Shown here piece after piece: positions 9,020-17,820 of a stretch of DNA of 64,000 nucleotides. How positions within the stretch are numbered: position 1 is the stretch's first letter; each line of letters begins with the position of its first letter. The notes beneath the pieces were generated by a model. It did not search any database, was not told where the DNA came from, and was given only the letters and a program-made list of their open reading frames with translations. The translations under genes and the position numbers were made by a program. The stretch spans positions 186,001 to 250,000 of the forward strand of contig NZ_JBPCZH010000002.1 of assembly GCF_051251085.1 (NCBI RefSeq), read 5' to 3'. The stretch is from Cernens ardua (GTDB lineage Bacteria; Pseudomonadota; Gammaproteobacteria; Pseudomonadales; Halomonadaceae).

Positions 9020-9893
9020 CATCATCATCCCTGCATTTGGTCGTGTTTCTTATCTGAAGGACGCGATATATAGTGCATTGGCACAAGATTATTCCGCTAT
9101 TGAAGTGGTTGTTATCGATGACAATGGTCAGGGAACATCGGATCAACTGGCGACGGCCGCTCTTTTGGCTGAACCCGCATTTTGCGATGTCGTCTATCTG
9201 ATCAATGACAATAATCTGGGAGTCGCGGCATCACGTAATAAAGCCGGCCATACCGCGAAGGGTCAGTACCTGACTTTCCTGGATGACGATGATGTGTTGA
9301 TGCCTGAAAAAGTTTCATGCCAGATGCAATTCATTCGTGACGCACCTATTTCCTTAACCGCCTATGAGGAGACGGATGAAGCTCTGCAGAGTATCAAGCG
9401 GCAACATCAGCCAGAGATTTGTTCGATCAGTGAATTTTTAACTCACAAGGTATTTTCACAGGCCACGACTCTGCTGATTGAAAAAGCACTTTTTGAGCAA
9501 GTAGGCGGCTTTCCAGAAGATTTGTCCTATCGCGAAGATACCTTGTTAGTCATGAGCGCTCTGGCTCAGGTGGGGCAGTTGCATATCGTTGATAAGCCTT
9601 TATTCAAGCATCGCATTCATACCCAGGCGCGCTTGTCTCGTCGCCATCGTTCGTTGGAAGAGATGGCCCATATTCATCAACGCTGGTGTGAAGTTCAAGA
9701 CCAGCTGCTAGCACAAACGGATGATAAAACTGCCCACCGTGTTCGTTTCGAACGGGAGTATGGGTTCTTCAAGGACAGCCGTCGCAATGGGGCCCGCTTC
9801 AGTGCCCGATATATCCTTCGTCTTCTGGAGCTGTGCCTACAGGCTGGACAGTTCTCGAAAGTTTTTTCCATTCTTGTAAAGGCCGCCTTTTAA
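9000..9893 (+). CDS. GT2 family glycosyltransferase
   Basis: This inverting GT-A fold glycosyltransferase has 297 residues. It opens with PLVSIIIPAFGRVSYLKDAI and a nucleotide-binding VVVIDDNGQG. LGVAASRNKA and the metal-binding FLDDDDVLMPEKV (DxD, about 9275) follow, then GGFPEDLSYREDTLLVM, which contains the acidic catalytic region. The C-terminus (RYILRLLELCLQAGQFSKVFSIL) is helical. The start lies 20 nt inside the ligase gene, so translation is probably coupled. GT2 enzymes beside WaaL-like genes commonly build the LPS outer core or O-unit. The sugar added is unknown. Confidence 0.88.
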   Translation: MTLPLVSIIIPAFGRVSYLKDAIYSALAQDYSAIEVVVIDDNGQGTSDQLATAALLAEPAFCDVVYLINDNNLGVAASRNKAGHTAKGQYLTFLDDDDVLMPEKVSCQMQFIRDAPISLTAYEETDEALQSIKRQHQPEICSISEFLTHKVFSQATTLLIEKALFEQVGGFPEDLSYREDTLLVMSALAQVGQLHIVDKPLFKHRIHTQARLSRRHRSLEEMAHIHQRWCEVQDQLLAQTDDKTAHRVRFEREYGFFKDSRRNGARFSARYILRLLELCLQAGQFSKVFSILVKAAF

Positions 9894-9899
9894 TCATTA

Positions 9900-9937
9900 T
9901 CACCTCTACTCGATACGCATTTATTGAATAGAGGTGA
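9900..9937. terminator. Possible hairpin terminator between convergent glycan operons
   Basis: A 9-bp inverted repeat (TCACCTCTA at 9900-9908 and TAGAGGTGA at 9929-9937) encloses a 20-nt loop just after the GT2 stop, in the gap between convergent transcripts. It lacks a T-run, so it may act only weakly or need Rho. A second perfect 7-bp dyad (TTGCCAA at 10012-10018, TTGGCAA at 10026-10032) lies just past the stop of the minus-strand GT9 gene. Confidence 0.35.
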
Positions 9938-10034
9938 GTCAGGAGACGTTCACTTCAAGGAAAGCTCATGTCTGAAGCGCCGGTGTGGGATATGATTTGG
10001 ACAAGGCGGGGTTGCCAAGCCCGATTTGGCAAAT

Positions 10035-11147
10035 CTAATGGCGCTCTGCCAGAGGAATACACCTAATCGCTGCTTCCAATTGTGATTGGGAAAGGTTGTC
10101 GACAGGCCCATCAGTGACGATGATCGCATGAGGCTCCCCGGTGGGAATCCAATGTCCTTTGTATTCGCGGTAAATACCGATTGTCGGGCGATCAAAGGCT
10201 GAGGCTATATGTAAGATGGCCGTGTCAGGTGTAATGACAAAGGCCGCATGCTTGATCAACGCCGCGCTATGATGAATGGAGCGGGGGAGGTCAGGCAATA
10301 TGACATGGGGTGAACGCTTGGCCAGCATAGAGGCCTTTTCTTCTCCGGCCGGGCTACATACCACGATCATGGGGAGATGGTAGTGCTGCCAAAGCAGCCG
10401 AATGATCATCTCTGCTGTATCCAGTCCTATTTGACGACTGGGTTGGCTTCCATCCAGATTGATCACACCATACGCCGCGTTGCCCTCGAGTTGATGATTG
10501 CTTAGCCATTGAACCACCTCATCATCAATAGTATCAGGCAACGGAATTTCAAATCGTGCCGGAACATCGGCAATCCCAGCGTCTTTCATCAAAGTAGACC
10601 AGCAAAAGGGTAGTGACACATCCTCCTCATAGAGTTGGCTGGCATGTGCACACACCGGGGCATAACAACGCAAGGAGGAGTTGCTGATTTGCAGGTTGTT
10701 TCTTGCATGTAATGTAGAGATAAAGAGGGCGGTTGGATGACCTTTTTTTATAGAGGCGTCGACGCAGAGATCAATGCGGCCATGGGCAACGGTAATAGCT
10801 TTTGCTACTTTACGGATAGCCTTCAGATTTCGCTCTTTAAGAGGGGGTATTGTATAAAGCGTGATATTGGATTGTTTACCGTTATTGGCTGCCTCTTTGG
10901 ACTGCTCAATCATCGGATCGAAAATCATCGCATTCTGATGGGAAGCCACAATGATAATGTGTTCAACCCCATAGGCTTGTAGCGCGCGCACGACAGGGAA
11001 CGCTGCAAGCGTGTCACCAATCAGGCGAGGAATAAAAATAACGGCAGTGCGTGTTGGTTCGACCGGATAAGGCGCAGGTGTGTAATCATAGCGTTTGGCT
11101 TGCAGCCACTTGGTGAGTCCTCGCTCCCAGTCTTTAACAAGTGACAT
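10035..11147 (-). CDS. GT9 family glycosyltransferase (heptosyltransferase-like)
   Basis: This ADP-heptose:LPS heptosyltransferase-like enzyme has 370 residues. The N-terminal domain has VIFIPRLIGDTLAAFPVVRAL, the usual GT9 opening with the conserved Gly-Asp. The C-terminal domain has VVCSPAGEEK and ITPDTAILHIASAFDRPTIGIY, the GT9 nucleotide-site signature. It lies 18 nt downstream of the epimerase gene on the same strand, so the two form an operon. The SD upstream of ATG 11147 is weak (GGTAAAG). The probable role is LPS core assembly at the inner membrane. The donor may be a heptose, but family members with other donors exist, so substrate is inference. Confidence 0.85.
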   Translation of the reverse strand: MSLVKDWERGLTKWLQAKRYDYTPAPYPVEPTRTAVIFIPRLIGDTLAAFPVVRALQAYGVEHIIIVASHQNAMIFDPMIEQSKEAANNGKQSNITLYTIPPLKERNLKAIRKVAKAITVAHGRIDLCVDASIKKGHPTALFISTLHARNNLQISNSSLRCYAPVCAHASQLYEEDVSLPFCWSTLMKDAGIADVPARFEIPLPDTIDDEVVQWLSNHQLEGNAAYGVINLDGSQPSRQIGLDTAEMIIRLLWQHYHLPMIVVCSPAGEEKASMLAKRSPHVILPDLPRSIHHSAALIKHAAFVITPDTAILHIASAFDRPTIGIYREYKGHWIPTGEPHAIIVTDGPVDNLSQSQLEAAIRCIPLAERH

Positions 11148-11165
11148 AAATATCTTTACCAGAAA

Positions 11166-12209
11166 TCATTGGTCTTGGGTGACGGGGTGTTGCTGATAGA
11201 ATGCCAGATACCATTCAACAAAACGTGCCACGCCTTCCTTGATCGATGTAGATGGTTGATAACCAGTGGCTTCCCTGAGTGCAGAGGTATCGGCGTAGGT
11301 GTTGGGAATATCCCCTGGCTGCATGGGAAGCAGTTCCTGTTGGGCCTCTTTTCCCAGTGCTTCCTCTAACGCTTTAATGTAGTCGGTTAGCTTTTCGGGG
11401 TGACCATTGCCTATATTGAACAATTGAAAAGGGGCATCACTGGTATCAGGGGTGGGGTTTGCGGGGTCCCAATGCGGCGCAGGCGCTGCAATATGTTCGG
11501 CCGCTTTCAAGATACCTTCAACGATATCATCGATATAGGTAAAATCGCGGGATTGCTTGCCATACCCATAGACGGGGATCGGCTCATCATCCAGAATCTT
11601 TTTGGTAAATTTAAACAGGGCCATATCTGGACGCCCCCATGGGCCATACACGGTAAAAAAGCGCAGACCCGTCATGGGGATTTTATAAAGATGAGCGTAG
11701 CTATGGGCCATGACCTCATTGGCCCGTTTGGTTGCTGCATACAGCTGTTGCGGATGTCCGACTTCCTGATCTTCTGTGAAGGGCATCTGGGTATTACTGC
11801 CATAGATGCTACTACTGCTCGCATAAATCAGATGATCAACCCCTGACTGGCGGCATCCTTCCAGAATGTTGCCAAATCCAACCAGATTACTGTCAATGTA
11901 CGCTTGTGGATTTGATAGGGAATAACGTACCCCTGCCTGTGCGGCCAGATGGATCACGCGATCGAAGTCATGGCTTGAGAAACAGGTTTTCATGGCAGCT
12001 CTGTCGGCAATATCCATTCTTAGAAATGTATATGTGCCTTTAGCGGAGGCGGCGATTTTTTCCAGCTCCGCCAGCCGGGCTTCCTTAAGCGAAGGGTCAT
12101 AGTATTCATTGACGTTGTCTACGCCGATAACGTCCTCACCTTGTGAAAGAAGCCGCTGTGCTACATGGAAACCGATGAAACCGGCATTTCCGGTCACAAG
12201 ATATTTCAT
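11166..12209 (-). CDS. UDP-glucuronate 4-epimerase-like NAD-dependent epimerase
   Basis: This extended SDR sugar-nucleotide epimerase has 347 residues. The NAD-binding motif is TGNAGFIGFHVA (GxxGxxG), and the catalytic set is SSSSIYGS with YAATKRANEVMA (YxxxK). AGVRYSLSNPQAYIDSNLVGFGNILE is typical of the UDP-glucuronate 4-epimerase (LspL/Cap1J) group, so the likely reaction is UDP-GlcA to UDP-GalA. ATG 12209 is chosen because the fold begins there (MKYLVTG) and AAGGA precedes it by 11 nt; the longer frame to 12257 adds a non-conserved 16 residues. The first gene of a two-gene minus-strand operon with the GT9 gene, it may supply a uronic acid for the LPS core or O-chain. Confidence 0.9.
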   Translation of the reverse strand: MKYLVTGNAGFIGFHVAQRLLSQGEDVIGVDNVNEYYDPSLKEARLAELEKIAASAKGTYTFLRMDIADRAAMKTCFSSHDFDRVIHLAAQAGVRYSLSNPQAYIDSNLVGFGNILEGCRQSGVDHLIYASSSSIYGSNTQMPFTEDQEVGHPQQLYAATKRANEVMAHSYAHLYKIPMTGLRFFTVYGPWGRPDMALFKFTKKILDDEPIPVYGYGKQSRDFTYIDDIVEGILKAAEHIAAPAPHWDPANPTPDTSDAPFQLFNIGNGHPEKLTDYIKALEEALGKEAQQELLPMQPGDIPNTYADTSALREATGYQPSTSIKEGVARFVEWYLAFYQQHPVTQDQ

Positions 12210-12677
12210 GAATAGGATGTTCCTTAAATAAAGTCCTTCGCAGCCAGGGGGCCCCATGGATATGGCTGCCTAGTCTAGCGAATTATGAAAAAAAAATCCT
12301 GTCGCAACCCTTTTTTACAGGCTAAATTCCTGCCTGATTACGTTGCCATCCCCCTCATCCACACAGGGGAAATGTCAGTTTGACCAAGCGATTTGTCTTG
12401 TGACGGATGAAATTCGAGGAGGTGGACTGTTACTCCCACTAGATTGACACTTTAGACAACAGCCCGTGAAAATAGCGTCAAATATCGTTATGTGTAGAAA
12501 GGCCCGAGTTCTTTTCATCCGGGCTTATACTTGGACTATCATTTGTTGAGCCTGAGGGCAGCGGCTCTTCCATCTCTCATTGATGCGTCGTTCATTACCA
12601 TCCATTATCGAGAGTGGCATGAATAATCATCTATATTGCTGCAGCCCCTTTTTGTAGCGAAAACGTCAGGAAATGGC
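12210..12677. promoter_or_regulatory. Divergent intergenic region: epimerase operon / core kinase
   Basis: These 468 bases separate divergent genes and must contain both promoters, but I see no strong consensus pair. TTGACA occurs at about 12444 without a good -10 element. A short dyad, GCCCG at 12502-12506 with CGGGC at 12520-12524, is flanked by AAAG on the left and CTTAT on the right, and resembles a small terminator or attenuator. No small gene with a good SD was found. Confidence 0.35.
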
Positions 12678-13433
12678 ATGGCCTTTCATCATATTGTTGC
12701 TGCAGGACAATCTGCCTTCATCCCATCCTCCCTCTATCGTATGAAGGCGGATGCAGCCTTGCCCAAAGTACTTCATTTTGTTGATGATCCCTCCACGCGT
12801 GAGTTTACCCATGTGGGAAGTAGTTTGTTTCTACGTTCTGAAGATCAGCAGTTATTGGGTAAGTGGGTAGCTGATAAATATGATCGTCATCAGCACTTGG
12901 GGAAGTGGTTGGGGCGCGATATTCTATCCAAGCGTTTGATCGGGCACTATGATGCCCGCCGTGAGTACGAAAGTGCACAAGTTCTGAAGTCCTGTGGCCA
13001 GCGGGTTATTACGTGCCATGGCTATGGTGTTGCCTGTAATCCTTTGAATGAATACGGATCGCTTTATCTGATGGAATACCGGCCTGATGCCGTTTCCGGT
13101 AAAGTGTTTTTTTCTTCCCTGAATGAAGTGGCGCGGTGGCAATTTTTTGGAAGAATGATGGCATTGGCGATTGACTTGGCCGATCAGGGGTATTTTCACA
13201 CTGATTTCCACTATGGGAATATTTTGGTAGAGCCCTCGGACACTCTGGTCTGGATCGACACTCATGTGAAGCCACTTTCTCACGTCCCTCATCACAAGGC
13301 ACGTCAGCTGTTCAATATGATCAGCCCCACTAAGTTGGGAGGGGGGGCCTTCGCAGAAGAGGCGCGTCAACGTTTGGCGCATCACTTTCCTGAAGTCAAG
13401 TCATTGATGCAGCAAAAAAAGACGTTTTCATGA
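12678..13433 (+). CDS. LPS core (Kdo/heptose) kinase-like protein
   Basis: A small eukaryote-like kinase fold protein of 251 residues, similar to the RfaP/RfaY/KdkA (InaA) family that phosphorylates LPS core sugars in the cytoplasm. The visible sites are VADKYDRH (possible ATP Lys), the catalytic loop GYFHTDFHYGNILVE (HxDxxxxN, about 13190) and the metal-binding IDTH that replaces DFG (about 13255). ATG 12678 is preferred because AGGA ends 6 nt upstream; ATG 12636 in the same frame has no SD. Its place between LPS glycosyltransferase genes supports an LPS core role. Which sugar it phosphorylates is not clear. Confidence 0.8.
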   Translation: MAFHHIVAAGQSAFIPSSLYRMKADAALPKVLHFVDDPSTREFTHVGSSLFLRSEDQQLLGKWVADKYDRHQHLGKWLGRDILSKRLIGHYDARREYESAQVLKSCGQRVITCHGYGVACNPLNEYGSLYLMEYRPDAVSGKVFFSSLNEVARWQFFGRMMALAIDLADQGYFHTDFHYGNILVEPSDTLVWIDTHVKPLSHVPHHKARQLFNMISPTKLGGGAFAEEARQRLAHHFPEVKSLMQQKKTFS

Positions 13434-13727
13434 GCGTTATGAACACTCCCCACATCGTTATAGTTCCCTTAATGAAAGGATGTTTGTGGAAGGTGTAATG
13501 ATATCTGTGAAAAGTAAAATGACGTCTGTAGAAGGCTTCAGGCACGGTGTAATTGAAACGGGACAACAGATTTCACCGTGAGTGGAAGTGGAGGTTGAGT
13601 GTAGGTAGAGGTAATGCCTGAACATACTCTGGTGACCAGCATTTTGCTGTCCCTTGTCACTGTGGTTTTTATCATCATTCGTTATACTGCTGCGATTATT
13701 CATAGACGATAAGGTTCGATATACGAC

Positions 13728-14795
13728 ATGTGCGCCAAACGTTTCGCTTTCATCATGAAGGACCTCTATGGCGGAGGTGCTGAAAAATCGTTGCTTTACA
13801 CGGCGGACGAGCTTAGAAAGCGCGGCAATGAGGTGCGTTTTTATATCATGCGTGATTTCATCGAGCAGCCGATTCCACCCGGTTTGGACGTGATCAATCT
13901 CGCTATCCACAACCGTTTTACTCGTGCATTCAATTCTGTCTGGGTTGAGAAATGGCAAGCTCGGCAAATCGAGAAAGGAATGCGCGATTTTGCACCGGAT
14001 ACGGTGTTTTCCTGTTCTGCAGATAAAATCACTCGGCATATCCGTCATCCCAACGTCTATTTTCTGATTCGAAGTGACATCACCTCGACTCCCATGTCAG
14101 ATGAGCGTCGTATCAAGCGTTATGAGAAAGCACGCCTTTTCTATAATCAACGACAAGTGCTTGCAGTTTCCAATGGCGTGTTGGCTAACCTTCTCGATTT
14201 CGTCAAGCTAAAGCCATCTTTTTCCAAGGCCATTTACACCCCTTATGATCCCACCCCTTTCCGAGAAATGGCCGCCGAGCCAACAGTCTTGCCAGCTCCT
14301 GAATATATTCTGAGTTTGGGTTCACTGGAAAAACGTAAACGTCACGATCGCCTGTTAAAAGCCTATGCGGCTAGTGGGGTGAAAACGCCTTTGGTGATTT
14401 TGGGGAAAGGGAAGCCTGAGGATGTTGACCGAGTCCAACAGCTAATACGGGAAAATGGGGTGGAAGATCGAGTGATTATGCAGGATTTCCGCAAAAATCC
14501 CTATCCTTTGATTGAAAAGGCACGCTTTCTGGTCTGTACTTCCGATGCTGAAGGGCTACCTCGAGCATTGGTAGAATCCTTGCTTTTGAAAACCCCCATT
14601 GTAAGTGTGGATTGCCCGTCCGGGCCGAAAGAGATTCTAACTCATGAGCTGGCGAATTTTCTGGTGGCGCGTGAGGATGAAGCCGGGTTGGCAAACGCCA
14701 TAAAGCGAATGGATGCCGCTCCTGTAAAAATCGATGATCGCTACATTGAGCCCTATTTGCCCAGTGTCGTCCTGCCTCAGTACGAGGCCTTGTAA
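13728..14795 (+). CDS. GT4 glycosyltransferase (LPS core type)
   Basis: This GT4 enzyme of 355 residues has an N-terminal FIMKDLYGGGAEKSLLYTADEL, typical of family members whose GGAE loop faces the acceptor. YILSLGSLEKRKRHDRLLKAY (about 14305) and TSDAEGLPRALVESLLLKTPIVSVDCPSGPKEIL (about 14540) form the donor site. AAGG lies 13 nt before ATG 13728, which is long, but there is no better start. It follows the core kinase gene after 294 bp and precedes the compatible-solute phosphatase by 30 bp, so part of this strand may be co-transcribed. GPKEIL endings are common in LPS galactosyl- and N-acetylgalactosaminyltransferases. The donor is not assigned. Confidence 0.87.
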   Translation: MCAKRFAFIMKDLYGGGAEKSLLYTADELRKRGNEVRFYIMRDFIEQPIPPGLDVINLAIHNRFTRAFNSVWVEKWQARQIEKGMRDFAPDTVFSCSADKITRHIRHPNVYFLIRSDITSTPMSDERRIKRYEKARLFYNQRQVLAVSNGVLANLLDFVKLKPSFSKAIYTPYDPTPFREMAAEPTVLPAPEYILSLGSLEKRKRHDRLLKAYAASGVKTPLVILGKGKPEDVDRVQQLIRENGVEDRVIMQDFRKNPYPLIEKARFLVCTSDAEGLPRALVESLLLKTPIVSVDCPSGPKEILTHELANFLVAREDEAGLANAIKRMDAAPVKIDDRYIEPYLPSVVLPQYEAL

Positions 14796-14825
14796 ACGTA
14801 GAGTATCCTCATGGAGGAGCTTGTC

Positions 14826-15668
14826 ATGCCTCATCGCCAGTTTTCACTGATTGTATTTACTGATCTGGATGGCTCGTTACTGGATCATCATACCTACCAG
14901 TGGGACGCGGCTCAGCAGGGGCTGGATGCATTGCGTACAGCCGGCATACCCATCATTATCATGACAAGTAAAACGGCCATGGAAATTGCCTCTTTGGCCA
15001 GTCAGCTTGGGCTGGCAGACTACCCCTACAGTGCTGAAAATGGGGCAGTTATTCATTTGCCCTCCCAGGGAAACACGGCTGCCCCTGATGCTCATTCATC
15101 CAATGTCATTACGCTCAGTAGTCGTGCAGACAAGCTTCATGCAACGCTTGAGGCATTAAGGTCGAAAGGGTTTGCGTTTGAAGGCTTTAGTGATGTGCCC
15201 GCTCAAACTGTCGCTGAATGGACAGGGCTTTCTATCGAGAAAGCCACGCAGGCTCAGCACCGTGTCGCTAGTGAACCTCTACGCTGGCTGGGTGATGAAG
15301 ATGCTCTACAGCGTTTTCGTCAGGCATTGGATGATAATGGATTCGCGCTTCAACGCGGCGGGCGCTTCTATCATGTAATGCCGCATGGTACGAACAAAGG
15401 TGAGGCTTTGCAGTGGTTGATGAATTATTACCGAGCACAGCAAGCCCCCCATCAAGGTGGAGCTTCCTTGAAGGCATTGGCTTTGGGGGATGGTGAAAAT
15501 GATCTTCCCATGTTGATGGCGGCTGACAAGGGAGTTCTGATCCGCAGTCCTATTGGCTTAATTTCCCAGGCAGATTCCTTGCCTGACTCCATTTATAAAA
15601 CATGCAGATTTGGCCCTGAAGGGTGGATGGAAGGTGTACGTCACTGGTATTCCAACCTGATACCCTGA
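14826..15668 (+). CDS. Mannosyl/glucosyl-3-phosphoglycerate phosphatase (HAD IIB)
   Basis: This HAD-IIB phosphatase of the MPGP/YedP type has 280 residues. Motif I is FTDLDGSLLDHHTYQWD, followed by IIMTSKTAMEI, the family YSAENGAVI, and the C-terminal ALGDGENDLPML for Mg binding. It would remove phosphate from mannosyl- or glucosyl-3-phosphoglycerate, giving the osmolyte mannosyl- or glucosylglycerate. ATG 14826 is chosen because GGAGGAG at 14813-14819 lies 6 nt upstream; the ATG at 14811 overlaps that SD. The presumed partner synthase (GT81) starts 557 bp downstream on the same strand, and since that synthase is of the glucosyl type the product is more likely glucosylglycerate. Confidence 0.88.
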   Translation: MPHRQFSLIVFTDLDGSLLDHHTYQWDAAQQGLDALRTAGIPIIIMTSKTAMEIASLASQLGLADYPYSAENGAVIHLPSQGNTAAPDAHSSNVITLSSRADKLHATLEALRSKGFAFEGFSDVPAQTVAEWTGLSIEKATQAQHRVASEPLRWLGDEDALQRFRQALDDNGFALQRGGRFYHVMPHGTNKGEALQWLMNYYRAQQAPHQGGASLKALALGDGENDLPMLMAADKGVLIRSPIGLISQADSLPDSIYKTCRFGPEGWMEGVRHWYSNLIP

Positions 15669-16225
15669 GCTGTCACACTTGCTGAGTATTGTTAGGGCAA
15701 GGCGTTATATGTTGCACCAGGCCATACTTTTATCTTTTCCCTTTTATCTATCCTTTTAAAAAGAAAGTTCCCATAACCATCAAGCAGGCATCCTTATATC
15801 ACCTTCAAGTGATAACCAAGTTCTGAATCGTTTTTATTTCTCAAGTGAATTGCTGGCATGAATGTGCCAAGAAATATGCCATGGGGTTTTATATTCAAAT
15901 TTGGGCTATATTCAATACGTTACGTTTTGACGCATTCAATGGCAGAACGGCCGTTAGTGCATAAAGCAGATGGTTTTTGCCATTAGGAGTGGTTGGAAGC
16001 GGTTGCCCTCTAATATGTCGGTGCTCACCTGTGTTAGGCATTATCAGATCGGCCAATGATGGCCGTTATTGATGGATAGCACATACGTTATCAATCGCAG
16101 GTGTGTGACTGGTGACGGGCAGTGATTGACAGACGAATTGGATCATCAGTGAGGAGAAGCAAGCCCTTTGTATCCATTCTCTGAACATGAAGCGCCGTAT
16201 TCCTTTCAGCCAGGAGGAGAGACGC
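15669..16225 (+). promoter_or_regulatory. Long gap between osmolyte phosphatase and synthase genes
   Basis: No gene was found in these 557 bases, although the flanking genes act in one pathway. Two direct repeats TATATTCAA (15890-15898 and 15907-15915) occur 17 bases apart, and a dyad TATCAC/GTGATA lies at 15797-15814. A TTGACA occurs at 16126-16131 without a matching -10. The gap suggests that the synthase gene has its own regulated promoter; this is inference. Confidence 0.35.
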
Positions 16226-17449
16226 ATGGGTGATTTTCATCAGAATGGGGTCATTACAACACTGCATAACCTCGTACAACGGCCGGTGGAGTCGTTGGAA
16301 GAGGAACTCAAGCGTTTTTCACGCCGACGCCCCATGGGGTTGATTCTGCCATCATTATTTTCTGAACTGGAGAGGCCTGCTCTTAAAACAATTCTCGATG
16401 AGCTATCTCAAGCAACTTATCTGACTGAAATTATTATCGGGTTGGATCGGGCAGACAGAGACCAGTTTTTGTTTGCGCGCGACTATTTCTCGCGTCTTCC
16501 TCAGCGCCATCGCATCTTGTGGAACGATGGTCCACGATTGCGAGAACTGGATGAGGAGCTGACGTCCGAAGGATTATCTCCACTGGAACCTGGCAAAGGC
16601 CGAAATGTCTGGTTTTGTTCAGGTTACGCATTGGCTTCTCGGCGCACGGAAGTCATCGCTCTTCATGATGCCGATATCACTACCTATCGGCGCAGTATGC
16701 TGGCACGCCTGCTTTATCCCATTGCCCATCCACAAATCAATTATGAATTCAGCAAAGGTTATTACGCCCGTGTGGCCGGGGGGAAATTGAATGGTCGGGT
16801 AGGGCGCCTCCTGGTGACACCGTTGCTGCAGGCCATGCAGACTGTCTATGGTTCGTCTGAATATCTCCGTTACCTCTCCAGTTACCGTTATCCTTTGTCG
16901 GGTGAATTTGCTATGCGTACCGAAGTCTTGGGTAATATTCGTATACCCGGGGATTGGGGATTGGAAATAGGTGTGTTGTCGGAACTTCACCGCAATTACA
17001 GCACAAAACGGCTCTGTCAGGTTGATATCGCCGATTATTACGATCATAAGCATCAGCCATTATCCGAAGGAGATAGTACACGCGGGTTATCACGCATGTC
17101 ATTGGATATTGCCAAAGCACTCTTTCGCAAACTTTCAACATTAGGAGTACGCATTTCCAGTGATTCCCTGCGTACATTACAGGCGACCTATTATCGTACG
17201 GCGCTCGATATGATCGAAAACTATTATCACGATGCTCTTGTCAATGGCATGAAACTTGACCGACATGCGGAAGAGCGTACGGTTGAGTTGTTTACCAAAG
17301 TGATTGCGGATGCCAGCACCGATTATTTGAAAGCGGCAGAGGATGATCAGCCTTTCATTCCGAGCTGGAATCGTATTCAGTCGGCGTTTCCTGACCTTCT
17401 CAAGCGCATGTATGAAGCCGTCGAGCTGGATAATAAAGGCGATGTGTGA
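16226..17449 (+). CDS. Glucosyl-3-phosphoglycerate synthase-like GT81 glycosyltransferase
   Basis: This GT-A fold enzyme has 407 residues. The pattern PMGLILPSLFSEL, EIIIGLDRADRDQF, GKGRNVWFCSGYAL, IALHDADITTY (the metal-binding DxD, about 16660), YPLSGEFAMR and IPGDWGLEIGVLSEL matches GpgS/GT81. It transfers a glucosyl unit from an NDP-glucose to 3-phosphoglycerate, and the phosphatase encoded upstream would finish glucosylglycerate. ATG 16226 is chosen because AGGAGGAGA (16212-16220) lies 5 nt upstream; the in-frame ATG 16187 has no SD. Glucosylglycerate is a compatible solute of salt- and nitrogen-stressed bacteria. Mannosyl specificity is possible but mannosylglycerate synthases usually belong to GT55 or GT78. 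Confidence 0.86.
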   Translation: MGDFHQNGVITTLHNLVQRPVESLEEELKRFSRRRPMGLILPSLFSELERPALKTILDELSQATYLTEIIIGLDRADRDQFLFARDYFSRLPQRHRILWNDGPRLRELDEELTSEGLSPLEPGKGRNVWFCSGYALASRRTEVIALHDADITTYRRSMLARLLYPIAHPQINYEFSKGYYARVAGGKLNGRVGRLLVTPLLQAMQTVYGSSEYLRYLSSYRYPLSGEFAMRTEVLGNIRIPGDWGLEIGVLSELHRNYSTKRLCQVDIADYYDHKHQPLSEGDSTRGLSRMSLDIAKALFRKLSTLGVRISSDSLRTLQATYYRTALDMIENYYHDALVNGMKLDRHAEERTVELFTKVIADASTDYLKAAEDDQPFIPSWNRIQSAFPDLLKRMYEAVELDNKGDV

Positions 17450-17552
17450 AGGCGATCGGATGCGGTGACGACGAGAGATGATGGGATGAACGTCATTTCC
17501 CGCATTGAAACTTGAATGAAACTGTTTCTCTGGCAATTACGTATCAAATAGC

Positions 17553-17581
17553 TTGACCTCTTCCTGTGCTTTACGCACAAT
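17553..17581 (+). promoter_or_regulatory. Candidate sigma70 promoter for riboswitch-TerC transcript
   Basis: TTGACC (17553-17558) and CACAAT (17576-17581) are separated by 17 bases. Initiation would fall at about 17588, immediately before the first base pair of the riboswitch described next. The -35 is good and the -10 weak (4 of 6), so support comes mainly from the position. Confidence 0.4.
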
Positions 17582-17590
17582 GCCGACTAC

Positions 17591-17769
17591 ATTGGAGGGG
17601 AGTATTTCACGGGGTTTCCAATAGGCTGAAATTTCAACAGCCAGACTCACTGGTCGCATCAAATGTAATAGTGAGTGATCCCCGCAATAATTTCGTCATC
17701 ACGAGCCAACGCTCCGGAATTATTGGCACCAAACTTAACCTATTGTTTGGTGAGAAAGAGACCTCCGGT
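17591..17769 (+). ncRNA. yybP-ykoY manganese riboswitch aptamer
   Basis: The 5' part shows GGAGG (17594-17598) followed at once by GGAGTA (17599-17604), and the 3' part shows AGA (17759-17761) followed by CCTCC (17762-17766). This is the conserved architecture of the yybP-ykoY family: P1 formed by GGAGG/CCTCC, with GGAGUA and AGA as the Mn-binding loop strands. P1 can extend by two G-U pairs and one A-U pair outwards. A CGTCATCACGA segment (17694-17704) lies in the middle. The family senses Mn2+ and controls TerC/Alx and MntP genes. A TerC gene starts 52 bases after the aptamer. No covariance model was run. Confidence 0.82.
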
Positions 17770-17820
17770 AACCGACCACGGCTAATGCCGTGTTTACACT
17801 ATGGTTAGCCGGAGCACTCT
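17763..17820 (+). promoter_or_regulatory. Expression platform: SD-sequestering hairpin before TerC
   Basis: CTCCGGTAACC (17763-17773) can pair with GGTTA-G-CCGGAG (17803-17814, one bulged G), hiding the SD GGAG (17811-17814) that serves ATG 17821. Inside lies a perfect hairpin CACGGC-TAAT-GCCGTG (17777-17792). CTCC 17763-17766 is also the 3' strand of the riboswitch P1, so P1 and the SD-blocking stem exclude each other. Mn binding should stabilise P1 and free the SD: a translational ON switch. Confidence 0.72.

Noticed and set aside
12502..12524. GCCCG/CGGGC dyad as a strong terminator
   Set aside because: The stem is only 5 bp and no transcript is expected to end there, since it lies between divergent genes.
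13458..14048. Minus-strand open frame of 196 codons overlapping a GT4 gene
   Set aside because: It lies antisense to the clear GT4 reading frame, has no SD and shows no family-like sequence.
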